Positions 29,568 through 43,195 of a DNA stretch of 64,000 bases are shown here, piece after piece. The stretch is from Propionibacteriaceae bacterium. GTDB lineage: Bacteria > Actinomycetota > Actinomycetes > Propionibacteriales > Propionibacteriaceae. The position numbers were made by a program, and so were the translations under genes. Under the pieces are notes generated by a model, which worked only from the letters and a program-made list of their open reading frames with translations, had not been told where the DNA came from and did no database searches. Position 1 is the stretch's first letter. Each line of letters begins with the position of its first letter. The stretch covers positions 1 to 64,000 of the forward strand of contig JAISHO010000042.1 in the NCBI GenBank assembly GCA_031262485.1. Direction: 5' to 3'.

Positions 29568-30539
29568 ATGAACGACGACATCCTCCAGGACACGATCAGC
29601 GGGCCGGAGACGAGCCCCTTCCTCCAACTCGATCGGGAGCATTGGGCCGCCCTCGCCAGCAGCCGCGACCTCGATCTGACCGAGGAGACCTTGGCCGACA
29701 TCCGGGCGCTGGGCGACCCGATCGACCTCGACCAGGTGCGCCAGGTCTACCTCCCTCTGACCGAACTCATCAACCTCCATATCACGAACACCGCCCAGCT
29801 CTACCAGGAGACGAACCGGTACCTCGACGCCGGCGCCGGTCCGACCCCCTTCATCATCGGCGTGGCCGGCTCCGTCGCCGTCGGCAAATCGACCACCTCA
29901 CGGTTGTTGCGCGAACTGCTCGAACAATGCCATCCCGGGGCGCGGGTCGACCTCGTGACGACCGACGGCTTCCTCTACCCCAACGCCATCCTCGAACGAC
30001 TCGGACTCATGGACAACAAGGGATTTCCCGAGTCTTACGACCAACTCGCCCTGCTGCGCTTCATCACCGCCGTCAAATCCGGCCAGTCCGTCGTCGAGGC
30101 GCCGGTCTACTCCCACCTCACCTACGACATCGTCGCCGGTGAGACGATCGAGGTGCGTCGCCCGGACGTCCTCATCCTCGAAGGCCTCAACGTCCTCCAA
30201 CCGGCCCGCCCGCGGGCAAACGGGGCGGTCGGCCTGGCGGTGAGCGATTTCTTCGATTTCAGCGTCTACGTCGACGCCCCCGACGATGCCGTCAAACGGT
30301 GGTTCCTCGAACGGTTCCGTTCCTTGCGCCGATCCGCCTTCACCGACCCCGACTCCTACTTCCTGCGTTTCTCACGCATCCCCGAGGACGAGGCGCTGGC
30401 GATTGCCTCTCAGATCTGGGACACCATCAACGGGCCCAACCTCGTCCAGAACATCAAACCGACCCGAGGCCGGGCCCGCTGCGTCATCGGCAAGGGCGAC
30501 GACCACGTCATCGATTGGGTGCGGATTCGGAAAGTCTGA
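29568..30539 (+). CDS. coaA: Pantothenate kinase, type I
   Basis: PFIIGVAGSVAVGKSTTSRLLRELL, TTDGFLYPNAIL, YFLRFSRIPEDEALAIASQIWDTINGPNLVQNIKPTRGRA. Confidence 0.96.
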   Translation: MNDDILQDTISGPETSPFLQLDREHWAALASSRDLDLTEETLADIRALGDPIDLDQVRQVYLPLTELINLHITNTAQLYQETNRYLDAGAGPTPFIIGVAGSVAVGKSTTSRLLRELLEQCHPGARVDLVTTDGFLYPNAILERLGLMDNKGFPESYDQLALLRFITAVKSGQSVVEAPVYSHLTYDIVAGETIEVRRPDVLILEGLNVLQPARPRANGAVGLAVSDFFDFSVYVDAPDDAVKRWFLERFRSLRRSAFTDPDSYFLRFSRIPEDEALAIASQIWDTINGPNLVQNIKPTRGRARCVIGKGDDHVIDWVRIRKV

Positions 30540-30544
30540 ACCCT

Positions 30545-30961
30545 TCAGCGCAATGTTCGTTCCGACATCGTCGGATCGGACGATGAGGCTTGGACGCGCT
30601 TGGCCGCCCGGTCGGAGACGACGGCGCCGACGACGATCCACACCGTCGCCACCGTGAAGGCGACCCCGCTCACGATAGCGGCGGCCACGAAATTGACGGC
30701 CAGAAGGGCGAGGCTGACGACGCACAAGGGGAACACCGTGATCGCGCTCGGGCGCAGCAGCGGCCCCAACGCCTCATGGGCAGCCACCCAGGATCGCGAA
30801 TCACGCATCGTGGAAGGCAGCCGCACCCCGACGAAGTGGTTCGGCTGCGCCCCCGCCCGGCCTTGGCTGACATAGACGATGACGAACACCCCCCAGAGGA
30901 TGAGCGCCGTGACGACGAACGTCACTGTGAGAATGACCATTCCCCCGTCGTCTTCAGACAT
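30545..30961 (-). CDS. SdpI-like small membrane protein
   Basis: 138 aa, four hydrophobic segments, PNHFVGVRLPSTMRDSRSWVAAHEALGPLL motif typical of SdpI family. Confidence 0.7.
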   Translation of the reverse strand: MSEDDGGMVILTVTFVVTALILWGVFVIVYVSQGRAGAQPNHFVGVRLPSTMRDSRSWVAAHEALGPLLRPSAITVFPLCVVSLALLAVNFVAAAIVSGVAFTVATVWIVVGAVVSDRAAKRVQASSSDPTMSERTLR

Positions 30962-30993
30962 CCCAGCACCTTATCGCCACGTCGCGATCGTCA

Positions 30994-31983
30994 TCAATCG
31001 AGATCGGCCAAGAAATCAGCGCTCAAACTCGCCTCCGTCGTCGGGACGCCGAGTTCGATCGCCTTGCGATCGGCCAGGGCGAGCAGACGGCGGATCCGCC
31101 CGGCGATGGCGTCCTTCGTCAAGGGCGGATCATGGTAGCCGCCCAACTCCTCCAAGCTGGCTTGCTGGTGGGCCATGCGCAATTCGCCAGCGGTGCGCAG
31201 ATGCTCGGGCACATCGTCGCCGAGGATCTCGAAGGCGCGCTGCACCCTCGCCCCGGCGGCGACGGCGGCGCGGGCCGAACGGCGCAGATTGGCGTCGTCG
31301 AAATTGGCCAGACGATTGGCCGAGGCCCGCACCTCGCGGCGGATCCGGCGCTCCTCCCACTCGAGGAGAGTGTTGTGGGCGCCCATATGGGTGAGCATGG
31401 CGGCGATGGCGTCGCCGTCGCGGATGACGACCCGCTCCGCGCCGCGCACCTCACGGACCTTGGCCGAGATATCGAGGCGGCGAGCGGCGCCGACCAGGGC
31501 CATGCCCGCCTCTCGACCCGGTGCGGTGATCTCCATCGCCATCGACCGGCCCGGCTCCGTCAAACTGCCGTGCGAGAGGAAGGCGCCCCGCCAAGCGGCG
31601 GCGGCGTCGCATTGACCTCCGCCGACGACCGACGGGGGAAGCCCCCGCACGGGACGACCGCGCTGATCGATGAGATTGGTGAACCGGGCGAGGGCCGGGC
31701 CGTCTTGGACGAAACGGACAACGTAGTGCGTCCCCCGGCGCAGACCAGAGCCTCGAACCGTGACGATGTCGCTCTGCAGGCCGAAGAGATCGGCCACCGT
31801 GGTGCGCAGACGCCGAGCGGCGGCGCCGGTGTCGAATTCCGCTTCGATCATGATGTTGCCAGAACCGAAAATATGCAGGCCACCAGCGAAACGCAGCATG
31901 GCCGCCACCTCGGCTCGACGGCAGCACGGTTTCTCGACGGGCCAAACGGCCAGTTCCGCCTTCACTTCTTGGGTCAACGCCAC
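30994..31983 (-). CDS. whiA: Sporulation-type DNA-binding regulator WhiA
   Basis: [64 protein letters not shown]. Confidence 0.96.
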   Translation of the reverse strand: MALTQEVKAELAVWPVEKPCCRRAEVAAMLRFAGGLHIFGSGNIMIEAEFDTGAAARRLRTTVADLFGLQSDIVTVRGSGLRRGTHYVVRFVQDGPALARFTNLIDQRGRPVRGLPPSVVGGGQCDAAAAWRGAFLSHGSLTEPGRSMAMEITAPGREAGMALVGAARRLDISAKVREVRGAERVVIRDGDAIAAMLTHMGAHNTLLEWEERRIRREVRASANRLANFDDANLRRSARAAVAAGARVQRAFEILGDDVPEHLRTAGELRMAHQQASLEELGGYHDPPLTKDAIAGRIRRLLALADRKAIELGVPTTEASLSADFLADLD

Positions 31984-32146
31984 GTCGTCATTCTTCCATA
32001 TCCCTATGATCCATAAAATACCAATGTGAAACTATATTTTCACCATGTCGTTGAGCCGAGCGGCACGTCGTCGTTCCGGGCAGGAAGCGTCCCGTCGCTC
32101 CGTCGCGTGGCGCCGGCGCATCCGTGACGTGAGAGCGAGAATCGCC

Positions 32147-33121
32147 TCACAGATTCAAGACAGCCGCCAGCGCCGCCGCCAACAGGTTGGGATCGTGGCG
32201 GGGCGAGCCGTCCCGGGCGCCGACCGGGGCGACGAAGACGGAGCCGCCGAGACTGGCGACGTAGCGGGCGAGATGCGGATCGGCGGCGAAACGGGGATCG
32301 GCGATGACGGTGTCGAGGCGCAGCCGCGGCTCATGCTCGGCCAACACCTCGATGTGCTGGGACGGGGTGAAACCCGAGGTCTCCTTGGAGGCGAGGAGGT
32401 TCATGATGAGGATACGGCGGGCCGGCGACGTCACGATCGCCTCCGCCAAGGCGGGCACGAGCAGATGCGGCAAGACGGAGGTGAACCAGCTGCCCGGCCC
32501 CAAGATGAGATAGTCGGCGGCTGCGATGGCGGCCAGCGCCTCCTCGCCCACCGGCGGATCGGCCGGATCGAGGGCGATCGAGATGACCTGACCGGGCGTC
32601 GCCGCGATATCGGCTTGGCCCCGGATGACGACGACGTCGTCGGGGCGGCGACGATCCAATCCGATGACCTCGGCCTCGATCGCCAGGGGAACCGACGACA
32701 TCGGCAGCACCCGTCCCTTGGCGTGGACGAGACTGGCGACATGGTCGAGCCCGACGACCGGATCGGAATCCGACTGCCACAACCCGGTGATGAGGAGATT
32801 GCCGACGGCGTGCCCGGCCAGCGGGCCCTCTCCGACGAAACGGCGTTGGAGGACGTCGGCCCACAAACGGCCCTCGGAGTCGTCGCCACACAGCGCCGCC
32901 AAGGCCATCCTGAGATCGCCCGGCGGAAGGCAGCCGAACTCGCGGCGCAGCCGCCCCGACGACCCGCCGTCGTCGGCCACGGTGACGATGGCGGTGAGAT
33001 CGTCGGTCAAACGTTTGAGGGCTTTCAGCGTGGCGGCCAGACCATGGCCACCGCCGAAGGCGACGACTCTAGGCAGCCGTGGGGACGGCTCGTACCTCGC
33101 GTCCATCGAGCCCCAGCTCAT
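32147..33121 (-). CDS. Gluconeogenesis factor YvcK/CofD-like protein
   Basis: RVVAFGGGHGLAATLKALKRLTDDLTAIVTVADDGGSSGRLRREFG. Confidence 0.95.
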   Translation of the reverse strand: MSWGSMDARYEPSPRLPRVVAFGGGHGLAATLKALKRLTDDLTAIVTVADDGGSSGRLRREFGCLPPGDLRMALAALCGDDSEGRLWADVLQRRFVGEGPLAGHAVGNLLITGLWQSDSDPVVGLDHVASLVHAKGRVLPMSSVPLAIEAEVIGLDRRRPDDVVVIRGQADIAATPGQVISIALDPADPPVGEEALAAIAAADYLILGPGSWFTSVLPHLLVPALAEAIVTSPARRILIMNLLASKETSGFTPSQHIEVLAEHEPRLRLDTVIADPRFAADPHLARYVASLGGSVFVAPVGARDGSPRHDPNLLAAALAAVLNL

Positions 33122-33984
33122 TCCCGGCCGAGGTCACGGTGCAAGACGCTGACGCGCACCCCCTGCCGCCTGAGCCGCTCCCCCAGCGCGATCGCCATCG
33201 CCACCGAACGGTGCTTGCCGCCGGTGCAACCGACCCCGACTTCGACGAGGCGTTTGCCCTCGGTCATGTATCCGGCCGAGACGATCTCGAGGAGGGAATC
33301 GACGCCGTCGAGGAAGGCCTGGGCCGACGGTTGGCTGAGGACATAGTCGGAGACCGCCCGCGACATCCCCGTCTGCGGCCGCAATTCCGGGATCCAATGG
33401 GGGTTGGGCAGGAAGCGGACGTCGAAGACCATGTCGGCGTCGACCGGAATGCCGTGCTTGAAGCCGAAGGAGACGACGGTGACGGTGAGATCGCGCGCAT
33501 GCCCGTCGCCATAGGCCGCGATGATGCGATCCTGCAACTGGTGGACGTTGAGCTCCGTCGTGTCGATGACGAGATCGGCCGCCGCCCGCAACGTCGACAT
33601 CATCCGCCGCTCCGCCTGGATGCCCTCGACGAGCGTGCCACTGCCCTGGAGTGGCACCGGCCGGCGGGACGACTCCTGACGCCGCACGATGACATCGTCG
33701 CTGGCCTCGAGGAAGAGGATGTGCGGATCCTCGGCGAAATCCGTCATCTGGGCGAACAACTCGGGGATCTGCTCGAGATCGCCGCGCGAACGGACGTCGA
33801 GGACGACGGCCAAACGATCCGTCCCCTCACTGTGGAGATACGACGCCAGGTTCGGCAGCATCGCCGGCGGCACGTTGTCGACGAGATACCAGTTGAGGTC
33901 CTCCATGGCATGGGCGGCCGAGCGGCGGCCCGCCCCCGACATCCCGGTGATGACGACGACACGCATCAGATCAGTCCCACTCAT
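33118..33984 (-). CDS. rapZ: RNase adapter RapZ-like nucleotide-binding protein
   Basis: VVVITGMSGAGRRSAAHAMEDLNWYLVDNVPP...VGVGCTGGKHRSVAMAIALGERL. Confidence 0.94.
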   Translation of the reverse strand: MSGTDLMRVVVITGMSGAGRRSAAHAMEDLNWYLVDNVPPAMLPNLASYLHSEGTDRLAVVLDVRSRGDLEQIPELFAQMTDFAEDPHILFLEASDDVIVRRQESSRRPVPLQGSGTLVEGIQAERRMMSTLRAAADLVIDTTELNVHQLQDRIIAAYGDGHARDLTVTVVSFGFKHGIPVDADMVFDVRFLPNPHWIPELRPQTGMSRAVSDYVLSQPSAQAFLDGVDSLLEIVSAGYMTEGKRLVEVGVGCTGGKHRSVAMAIALGERLRRQGVRVSVLHRDLGRE

Positions 33985-34043
33985 TCCCCCATGCTCCCAC
34001 CCTCGTTCCAACGACACCAAGGCGACGCGTCCGAAGATCGGGC

Positions 34044-36050
34044 TCAGGTGGACAAGATCTCCCCCGTCGTCATATTGACGGCCTCGCCGGGCGGTTCTTG
34101 ACGCACGGCGTCGACGACGGCTTGGGCCAGGGCCGGGCCGAACCCGGGCACCGCGGCGATCTCCTCGGCGGTGGCGGCGCGCAGTTTCTTGAGCGACCCG
34201 AAACGACGCAGGAGGGCCTTGCGTTTGACCTCGCCCAGGCCGCGGACGTCGTCGAGGACGGATTCGATCATCGAGTGGGCGCGCCGCTTGCGGTGGTGGC
34301 TGATGGCGAAGCGGTGCGACTCATCCCGCACCCGTTGGAGGAGGTACATCCCCTCCGAGGCGCGCGGCAGGATGAGGGGATACTCCTCGCCTGGCACCCA
34401 GACCTCTTCGAGGCGTTTGGCCAACCCGCAGACCGCGACCTCGCCGAAACCTAACTCGTCGAGGACGGCTCGGGCGACATCGGCCTGGGGGCCGGCGCCG
34501 TCGACGACGACGAGTTGCGGCGGATAGGAGAACCGGCGCGGCGCCCGGGTGTCCGGATCGACGAGCGCGCTGTGGAGACCCTCCTCGATCGTCTCCCCCG
34601 CGCCCGTCGCTTTCTCCTTCTCCTCCGCTAACGCCTCCCGTTCGGCGATGAGCCGTTGGAAGCGACGCGTCAACACCTCGCGCATCGCGCCGGTGTCGTC
34701 GGAGCCGACCGTGGTGATGGTGAAGTGACGGTATTCCGATTTACGGGCCATGCCGTCTTCGAAGACGACCATGGAGGCGACGGTGTTCGTGCCTTGGAGA
34801 TGGGAGATGTCGTAGCACTCGATCCTCAGCGGCGCCTCGGGCAGCCCGAGGGCGGTTTGGATCTCCTCGAGCGCGATGCTCCGCGTCGTCAGATCGCTGG
34901 CCCGGCGGGTCTTGTGGAGGCTGAGGGTGGCGGCGGCGTTGCTGGCGGCGGTGTCGAGCAGATCGCGTTTGTCGCCCCGCTGGGGGACGCGGATCCGCAC
35001 CGTCGAGCCTCGTTCCGTCGTCAGCAGAGCGGCCAAGGCGTCGTCGCCCGGAGCGATCGCGACGAGGATCTCCGGAGGGATGAGCCGGTGCCGATCCACC
35101 CCGGGCTGAGCCGTCGCCTCGGCGTAGAACTGGAGGAGGAAGGCCTCCGTCAACTCCGTCAAGCTGGAATCATCATTGCGATCGGCCACCCAGCCGCGTT
35201 CGGCCACGATCCGACCGTCACGGACTTGGAAGATCTGCACCGCCACCTCGAGTGGATCATCGGCTAGGGCGATGAGATCGGCGTCCGTCCCGTCGGGCAG
35301 GACGACGGCGTTGCGCTCCGCCACCTTGCGTAGGGCGCCGAGTTTGTCGCGCAGCGCGGCGGCCCGTTCGAATTCGAGGGCTTCGGCGGCGGCCGTCATC
35401 TCCGTCTCGTAGCGGCGGAGCAATCCGGTGATCCGCCCGCCCATGACCGAACAGAAATCCGACGCGATCGCGCGGTGCTCGTCGGGCTCGATCCGCCCGA
35501 CGCAAGGCGCGCAGCATTTGTCGATATATCCCATGAGGCAGGGTCGCCCTGAGGCTTTGGCGGCGGCGAACACCCCATTCGAACACGACCGCATGGGGAA
35601 GACCGTCAGCAGGGTGTCGAGCGACTCCCGGATCGCCCAAGCCTGTCCGTAAGGGCCGAAGTAGCGCCAACCCCGCCGCTTCGCTCCCCGGCCGACGAAG
35701 GCGCGCGGGAACTCCTCCGACCACGTCACACACAGCCAGGGATAAGTCTTGTCGTCGCGATATTTGACGTTGAACCGCGGGTCGAATTGCTTGATCCAGG
35801 TGTATTCGAGTTGGAGGGCTTCGACCTCGGTGCGCACGACCGTCCACTCGACCTTGCTGGCCGCGAAGACCATCCGGCGCGTCTTCGGCGCCAACGTCGC
35901 CGGATCGGCGAAATAGCTGTTGAGACGTGAGCGGAGCGAGATCGCCTTGCCGACGTAGATGATCCGGCCCTCGGCGTCGCTGAAGCGGTAGACCCCCGGG
36001 CTCGTGGGGATCTCGCCGGTTTTCGGCCGATAGGTTTTCGGATCCGCCAT
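34044..36050 (-). CDS. uvrC: Excinuclease ABC subunit C
   Basis: GIY-YIG start [31 protein letters not shown]; HhH C-terminus; start at 36050 rather than 36623. Confidence 0.96.
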   Translation of the reverse strand: MADPKTYRPKTGEIPTSPGVYRFSDAEGRIIYVGKAISLRSRLNSYFADPATLAPKTRRMVFAASKVEWTVVRTEVEALQLEYTWIKQFDPRFNVKYRDDKTYPWLCVTWSEEFPRAFVGRGAKRRGWRYFGPYGQAWAIRESLDTLLTVFPMRSCSNGVFAAAKASGRPCLMGYIDKCCAPCVGRIEPDEHRAIASDFCSVMGGRITGLLRRYETEMTAAAEALEFERAAALRDKLGALRKVAERNAVVLPDGTDADLIALADDPLEVAVQIFQVRDGRIVAERGWVADRNDDSSLTELTEAFLLQFYAEATAQPGVDRHRLIPPEILVAIAPGDDALAALLTTERGSTVRIRVPQRGDKRDLLDTAASNAAATLSLHKTRRASDLTTRSIALEEIQTALGLPEAPLRIECYDISHLQGTNTVASMVVFEDGMARKSEYRHFTITTVGSDDTGAMREVLTRRFQRLIAEREALAEEKEKATGAGETIEEGLHSALVDPDTRAPRRFSYPPQLVVVDGAGPQADVARAVLDELGFGEVAVCGLAKRLEEVWVPGEEYPLILPRASEGMYLLQRVRDESHRFAISHHRKRRAHSMIESVLDDVRGLGEVKRKALLRRFGSLKKLRAATAEEIAAVPGFGPALAQAVVDAVRQEPPGEAVNMTTGEILST

Positions 36051-36055
36051 GATGA

Positions 36056-38920
36056 CTATTCTCTCGCGATCGGCGCCCCGCGCCCCGACAGAACCGGGGC
36101 GAGAAACTGACCGGTGTAGGAACGCGGGTTCGCCGCGACCTGCTCCGGCGTGCCCTCGGCGATGACGTGGCCGCCGCGCGAACCGCCCTCGGGGCCGAGG
36201 TCGATGATCCAATCGGCCGTCTTGATGACATCGAGGTTGTGCTCGATGACGACGACGCTGTTGCCCTGGTCGACGAGCCGATCGAGAACCCCGAGGAGTT
36301 TGCGGATGTCTTCGAAGTGCAGGCCGGTCGTCGGCTCGTCGAGGACGTAGAGGGTGCGCCCCGTCGAACGGCGCTGCAACTCGGCCGCCAGCTTGACCCG
36401 TTGCGCCTCGCCCCCCGACAGCGTCGTGGCCGGCTGCCCGAGGCGGACATAGCCCAGCCCGACGTCGACGAGGGTGCGCAGATGACGCGCGATGGCGGAG
36501 ATCGGCGCGAAGAAATCGGCCGCCTCCGCGATCGGCATGTCGAGCACCTCGGCGATCGTCTTCCCCTTGTAGTGCACCTCGAGCGTCTCGCGGTTGTAGC
36601 GGGCGCCGTGGCAGACCTCGCACGGCACGTAGACGTCGGGGAGGAAATTCATCTCGATTTTGATCGTGCCGTCGCCGGCGCAGTTCTCACAGCGCCCGCC
36701 CTTGACGTTGAAGGAGAAACGGCCCGGCTGGTAGCCGCGCACCTTCGCCTCCGGAGTCTGGGAGAACAAGGCGCGGATGCGGTCGAAGACGCCGGTGTAG
36801 GTGGCCGGATTCGAGCGTGGGGTCCGCCCGATCGGCGATTGATCGACGTGGATGACTTTGTCGATCTCATCGGCCCCCTCGATCCGGCGGTGCTTGCCGG
36901 GCAACGCCTTGGTCGAGTAAAGACGCCGGGCCAAGCCCTGATACAAGATCGAGTTGACGAGCGAGGATTTGCCGGAGCCGGAGACGCCGGTGACGGCGAC
37001 GAGCAGCCCGAGAGGGAAACGGACCGTGACGTGATCGAGGTTGTTCTCCTGAGCGTCGACGATCGTCAAGGAACGTTTGCCCGGGGGCCGGCGGACGGCT
37101 GGGACGGGAATGGCCCGGCGCCCCGACAGGTAGGCGCCAGTGAGGGAGTCCTCGCTGGCGAGGAGTTCCTCGACCGATCCGGAGACGACGACCTTCCCGC
37201 CTTGCTCACCGGCGCCCGGGCCGATGTCGACGACCCAATCGGCCACCCGGATCGTGTCCTCGTCATGCTCGACGACGATGAGGGTGTTGCCCAGATCGCG
37301 CAGCCGGATGAGGGTTTCGATGAGACGGTGATTGTCGCGCTGGTGGAGGCCGATCGAGGGCTCGTCGAGAACGTAGAGCACCCCCATGAGGCCGGAGCCG
37401 ATCTGGGTGGCGAGGCGGATGCGCTGGGCCTCGCCGCCCGACAGCGTGGCGGCGCCCCGGGCCAGGGTGAGGTAATCCAAGCCGACGTCGAGGAGGAAGC
37501 GCAGACGGGCCCGGATCTCCTTTGTCACACGCCCGGCGATCGCCATCTGCCGCTCCCCCAGCACGAGGCCGTCGACGTAGGACAACGCCTCGTCGATGCT
37601 GAGCCGGGCCACCTCGGCGATGGTGAGATCGCCCACCGTGACCGCCAAAGACGAGGGTTTGAGACGATCCCCGTGGCAGGCCGAGCAGGCGATCTCCCGC
37701 ATGTATTCGGCGTAGCGATCCCGCCCGGCGTCCGTCTCGGCTTCGGCGTGACGACGCTTGATATAGGGAATGACCCCTTCGAAATTCGTCGAGAAGGTGC
37801 GCGACCGCCCGAAACGGTTGCGATATTTGACGTAGACGGGCTCGCCGGCGCCTTCGAGGATGAGGTTCTTGACCCGCTTCGACAGTTTCCGCCACGGGGT
37901 TCCCATCGAGAACCCCTCTTCTTCGGCCAGGGAGGTGAGGACCTGGTTGAAGTAGCGGGCCACCGTCGGCGCCGACCAGACGGCGATGGCGTTCTCCGCC
38001 AGGCTCAACTCGTCGTCGGGGACGAGAAGATCGGGATCGACTTCCATCGTCGTGCCGATGCCGGAGCAGACCGGGCAGGCGCCCCACGGAGCATTGAAGG
38101 AGAATTGGCGCGGCTCCAACTCTTCGAGGGAGACGTCGTGGCCGTTGGGGCAGGCCATCTTCTCCGAGTAACGGCGCACCCGTTGCGAGGAATCCTCCGG
38201 CTCGTCGACGAATTCGACGGCGACGACCCCGTGGGCCAAGCCGAGGGCCGTCTCGACGGAATCGGTCAGGCGTTGACGGGCCTCCGCCTTGACGGCGACG
38301 CGGTCGACGATGACGTCGATCGTGTGCTTCTTCTGCTTGTCGAGCTCAGGCGGCTCCGTCACCTGGTAGACGGCGCCGTCGACCTTGACCCGGGCGAAAC
38401 CTTGCGTCGCCAACTCGGCGAAGAGATCGCGGTACTCCCCTTTGCGGCCGTCGATGAGGGGGGCGAGGATGTGGAGCCGGGTGCGCTCCGGCAAGGCGAG
38501 GAGTCGATCGACGATCTGCTGGGGAGTTTGCTTGGAGATCTCCGCCCCGCAGACCGGGCAGTGCGGCACCCCGACCCGGGCGAAGAGGAGGCGGAGATAG
38601 TCGTAGATCTCCGTGATCGTGCCAACAGTTGAACGGGGATTGCGCGAGGTCGATTTCTGATCGATCGAGACGGCGGGGCTGAGACCGTCGATGAGATCGA
38701 CATCGGGCTTGTCCATCTGGCCGATGAACATCCGGGCGTAAGCGGAGAGAGATTCGACGTAGCGGCGTTGGCCTTCGGCGAAGATCGTGTCGAAGGCGAG
38801 CGATGATTTGCCGGAGCCGGACAGCCCGGTGAAGACGATGAGGGAATCCCGGGGCAGATCGAGCGACACGTCAGCGAGGTTGTGCTCGCGAGCGCCGCGG
38901 ACGATAAGACTGTTACGCAC
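36056..38920 (-). CDS. uvrA: Excinuclease ABC subunit A
   Basis: [39 protein letters not shown]; duplicate ABC signature LSGGEAQR. Confidence 0.98.
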   Translation of the reverse strand: MRNSLIVRGAREHNLADVSLDLPRDSLIVFTGLSGSGKSSLAFDTIFAEGQRRYVESLSAYARMFIGQMDKPDVDLIDGLSPAVSIDQKSTSRNPRSTVGTITEIYDYLRLLFARVGVPHCPVCGAEISKQTPQQIVDRLLALPERTRLHILAPLIDGRKGEYRDLFAELATQGFARVKVDGAVYQVTEPPELDKQKKHTIDVIVDRVAVKAEARQRLTDSVETALGLAHGVVAVEFVDEPEDSSQRVRRYSEKMACPNGHDVSLEELEPRQFSFNAPWGACPVCSGIGTTMEVDPDLLVPDDELSLAENAIAVWSAPTVARYFNQVLTSLAEEEGFSMGTPWRKLSKRVKNLILEGAGEPVYVKYRNRFGRSRTFSTNFEGVIPYIKRRHAEAETDAGRDRYAEYMREIACSACHGDRLKPSSLAVTVGDLTIAEVARLSIDEALSYVDGLVLGERQMAIAGRVTKEIRARLRFLLDVGLDYLTLARGAATLSGGEAQRIRLATQIGSGLMGVLYVLDEPSIGLHQRDNHRLIETLIRLRDLGNTLIVVEHDEDTIRVADWVVDIGPGAGEQGGKVVVSGSVEELLASEDSLTGAYLSGRRAIPVPAVRRPPGKRSLTIVDAQENNLDHVTVRFPLGLLVAVTGVSGSGKSSLVNSILYQGLARRLYSTKALPGKHRRIEGADEIDKVIHVDQSPIGRTPRSNPATYTGVFDRIRALFSQTPEAKVRGYQPGRFSFNVKGGRCENCAGDGTIKIEMNFLPDVYVPCEVCHGARYNRETLEVHYKGKTIAEVLDMPIAEAADFFAPISAIARHLRTLVDVGLGYVRLGQPATTLSGGEAQRVKLAAELQRRSTGRTLYVLDEPTTGLHFEDIRKLLGVLDRLVDQGNSVVVIEHNLDVIKTADWIIDLGPEGGSRGGHVIAEGTPEQVAANPRSYTGQFLAPVLSGRGAPIARE

Positions 38921-38979
38921 CCGGCCATCCTAGGACGCAGCTACGACATCGCCCCCGGCGGGTTCGAACAGAGACGGAT

Positions 38980-39837
38980 ATGGTTGTCACCATGCTCGAC
39001 GTTTTCTGGACCTCCACAGTGACGACGCAGATGCGTTCCCTCGGCGCCGCCGCCGCGCAACGGCTGCTCGGCGACACGATCGGCTTGTCCGATTACGAGT
39101 GGCAAAGCCCCTCGCTGTTGCCCGGTTGGTCGCGGGCCCACATCGCGACCCATCTCGCCGACAACGCCATCGCTCTGGGCCAGGCGGCCTCCGCCGTCGC
39201 CGCGGGCGAGAACGATGTCGTGTGGCCCTTGCCGCAGGCCGGCGAACCGATCGAGACCGGGTCGCGCCGCGAAGGCCTCGACCTCCAAGTCGCCCTCGAC
39301 ACCTCGATCGCCCGGCTCAGCCGCAGCTTCGACAGCATCTCCCCCGAGCGGTGGGACACCCCGGTGCGCACGACCCTGGGCCCCCTGCCGGCTCGGGTCC
39401 TCGTGCTCGTCCGGCTCAACGAACTCGTCCTCCACCACGTCGATCTCGGCCTCGGCTTCGGTTTCGGTCAGATCAGCCCGCAGATCACCGAGTGGCTCCT
39501 GCCCTGGAACGCCGCCCGAGCGGGCGACCACTTCGGCGACCGTGTCATCCACCTCGTCTCCGACGAGGGTTTCGAGGCGACGATCGGGCGGGGCGCCGCC
39601 CCGGCCGGGGACCCCCAGCGGCTCTCCCCCGGGCAGACCTCCCCCGGGCAGACCTCGGCGCCGCCCTCCCCCGCTGGGGAGAAGACGGCGCCGAAGGCAG
39701 CTGCGTCAGTCGACGAGGATTCAGTTCCGCTCGAGATCCGCGGTTCCAACCGAGGGCTGCTCGGATGGCTGACCGGGCGTCTCGACAGCAGCGCTGTTCT
39801 CGGAGCCGAGGGCCTCCAGCTTCCCCGCCCCCTCTGA
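38980..39837 (+). CDS. Maleylpyruvate isomerase family (mycothiol-dependent/DinB-like) protein
   Basis: LLPGWSRAHIATHLADNAIALGQ...RLNELVLHHVDLGLG. Confidence 0.87.
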   Translation: MVVTMLDVFWTSTVTTQMRSLGAAAAQRLLGDTIGLSDYEWQSPSLLPGWSRAHIATHLADNAIALGQAASAVAAGENDVVWPLPQAGEPIETGSRREGLDLQVALDTSIARLSRSFDSISPERWDTPVRTTLGPLPARVLVLVRLNELVLHHVDLGLGFGFGQISPQITEWLLPWNAARAGDHFGDRVIHLVSDEGFEATIGRGAAPAGDPQRLSPGQTSPGQTSAPPSPAGEKTAPKAAASVDEDSVPLEIRGSNRGLLGWLTGRLDSSAVLGAEGLQLPRPL

Positions 39838-40848
39838 GACGGCTTCGGCCGGCTCCTCCGTGGGCACGGCCTCGGGGTGGCTGCGGGAGTAAAGGATGCT
39901 CGCCACCGCAGTGATGATGAGGGTGACGACGATGACCGCGAGCGAGAGCAGCATCGGGATCTCGAACCCGATGACGTGGTAGTGGTGCAACGCGTGGATG
40001 ACGAGCTTGACGCCGATGAAGGCGAGAATGACGGAGAGCCCGAGTGAGAGGAAGACGAGCTTCTTGACGAGGCCGCCGATGAGGAAGTACAGCTGGCGCA
40101 GGCCCATGAGGGCGAAGACCGTCGCCGCGAAGACGAGGTAGGGCTGCTGGGTCAGGCCGTAGATGGCGGGGATCGAATCGAGCGCGAAGAGGATGTCGGT
40201 GCTGCCGAGGGCGACGATGACGAGGAACATCGGCGTCATGTGACGGCGACCGTTCTCCTTGACAGCCAGCTTCGTGCCCCGGAAATCATCAGTGAAGTGG
40301 AACTTCTTCTTCGCTAGGCGAATGGCGAAGTTGTCGCCTTCTTCCTCGGCTTCGCCGGAGGCGTGCTTCCGGTAATCGCCGACCAGCCCGATGGCGGTGT
40401 AGATGAGGAAGGCGCCGAAGATGAAGAAGACCCAAGCGAAGCGGGCGATGATGGCGGCGCCGAGGGCGATGAAGATGCCCCGGAAGACGAGGGCGAGGAT
40501 GATGCCGACCATGAGCGCGAATTGCTGATAGCGCCGCGGCACCTTCATCTTCTGCATGATGATGAGGAAGATGAAGAGGTTGTCGAGTGAGAGAGAGTAC
40601 TCCGTCAACCATCCGGTGAAGAACTCGACCGCATGGACATGCCCGTTGTGATCGCGCCAGAACCAGGCCACAAAAGCGGTGAAAAGAAGGGCGCCTGCGA
40701 TGTAGATGCTGATGAAGATGCTGCATTCCTTCATCGATGGCTCATGCGGACGGCGGCCGATGATGAGAACGTCGAAGAGAAGGACGGCGACAAGAATGAC
40801 GAGTGTGACAGTCCACACCAAGGGCGTGACATGCATATCGGTGGTCAC
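39721..40848 (-). CDS. TerC family integral membrane protein
   Basis: FFTGWLTEYSLSLDNLFIFLIIMQKMKVPRRYQQ...STDILFALDSIPAIYGLTQQPYLVFAATVFALMGLRQLYFL. Confidence 0.95.
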   Translation of the reverse strand: MTTDMHVTPLVWTVTLVILVAVLLFDVLIIGRRPHEPSMKECSIFISIYIAGALLFTAFVAWFWRDHNGHVHAVEFFTGWLTEYSLSLDNLFIFLIIMQKMKVPRRYQQFALMVGIILALVFRGIFIALGAAIIARFAWVFFIFGAFLIYTAIGLVGDYRKHASGEAEEEGDNFAIRLAKKKFHFTDDFRGTKLAVKENGRRHMTPMFLVIVALGSTDILFALDSIPAIYGLTQQPYLVFAATVFALMGLRQLYFLIGGLVKKLVFLSLGLSVILAFIGVKLVIHALHHYHVIGFEIPMLLSLAVIVVTLIITAVASILYSRSHPEAVPTEEPAEAVSEGAGKLEALGSENSAAVETPGQPSEQPSVGTADLERN

Positions 40849-41023
40849 AGTGGGAGTATGCCTCTCTGCCCAGCGGACGAACCGGGGCGGCTCAACCAGA
40901 AATCGAAGAATCGATCCGCAAGTCTACCGGGTCGCATCGATCCCGCGCTGTGGGTATCGCCCGGCCCTCCCCCAGTTCTCATCAGGCTCACATCATCCCT
41001 AGCCAATTGGCATTTCATAACGA

Positions 41024-43132
<2,109 letters not shown>

Positions 43133-43195
43133 ACCGGTGCCAAGGCATCAGCCGGACAGCGCAGCGACGGCTCCGAACACGACGCATCATCGCTC

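Noticed and set aside
36167-38632. 821-aa plus-strand ORF
   Set aside because: Antisense shadow of uvrA.
40849-41023. yybP-ykoY (Mn) riboswitch upstream of the TerC gene
   Set aside because: TerC genes sometimes carry one, but I could not find the conserved internal-loop sequences; only a weak catactccc match.
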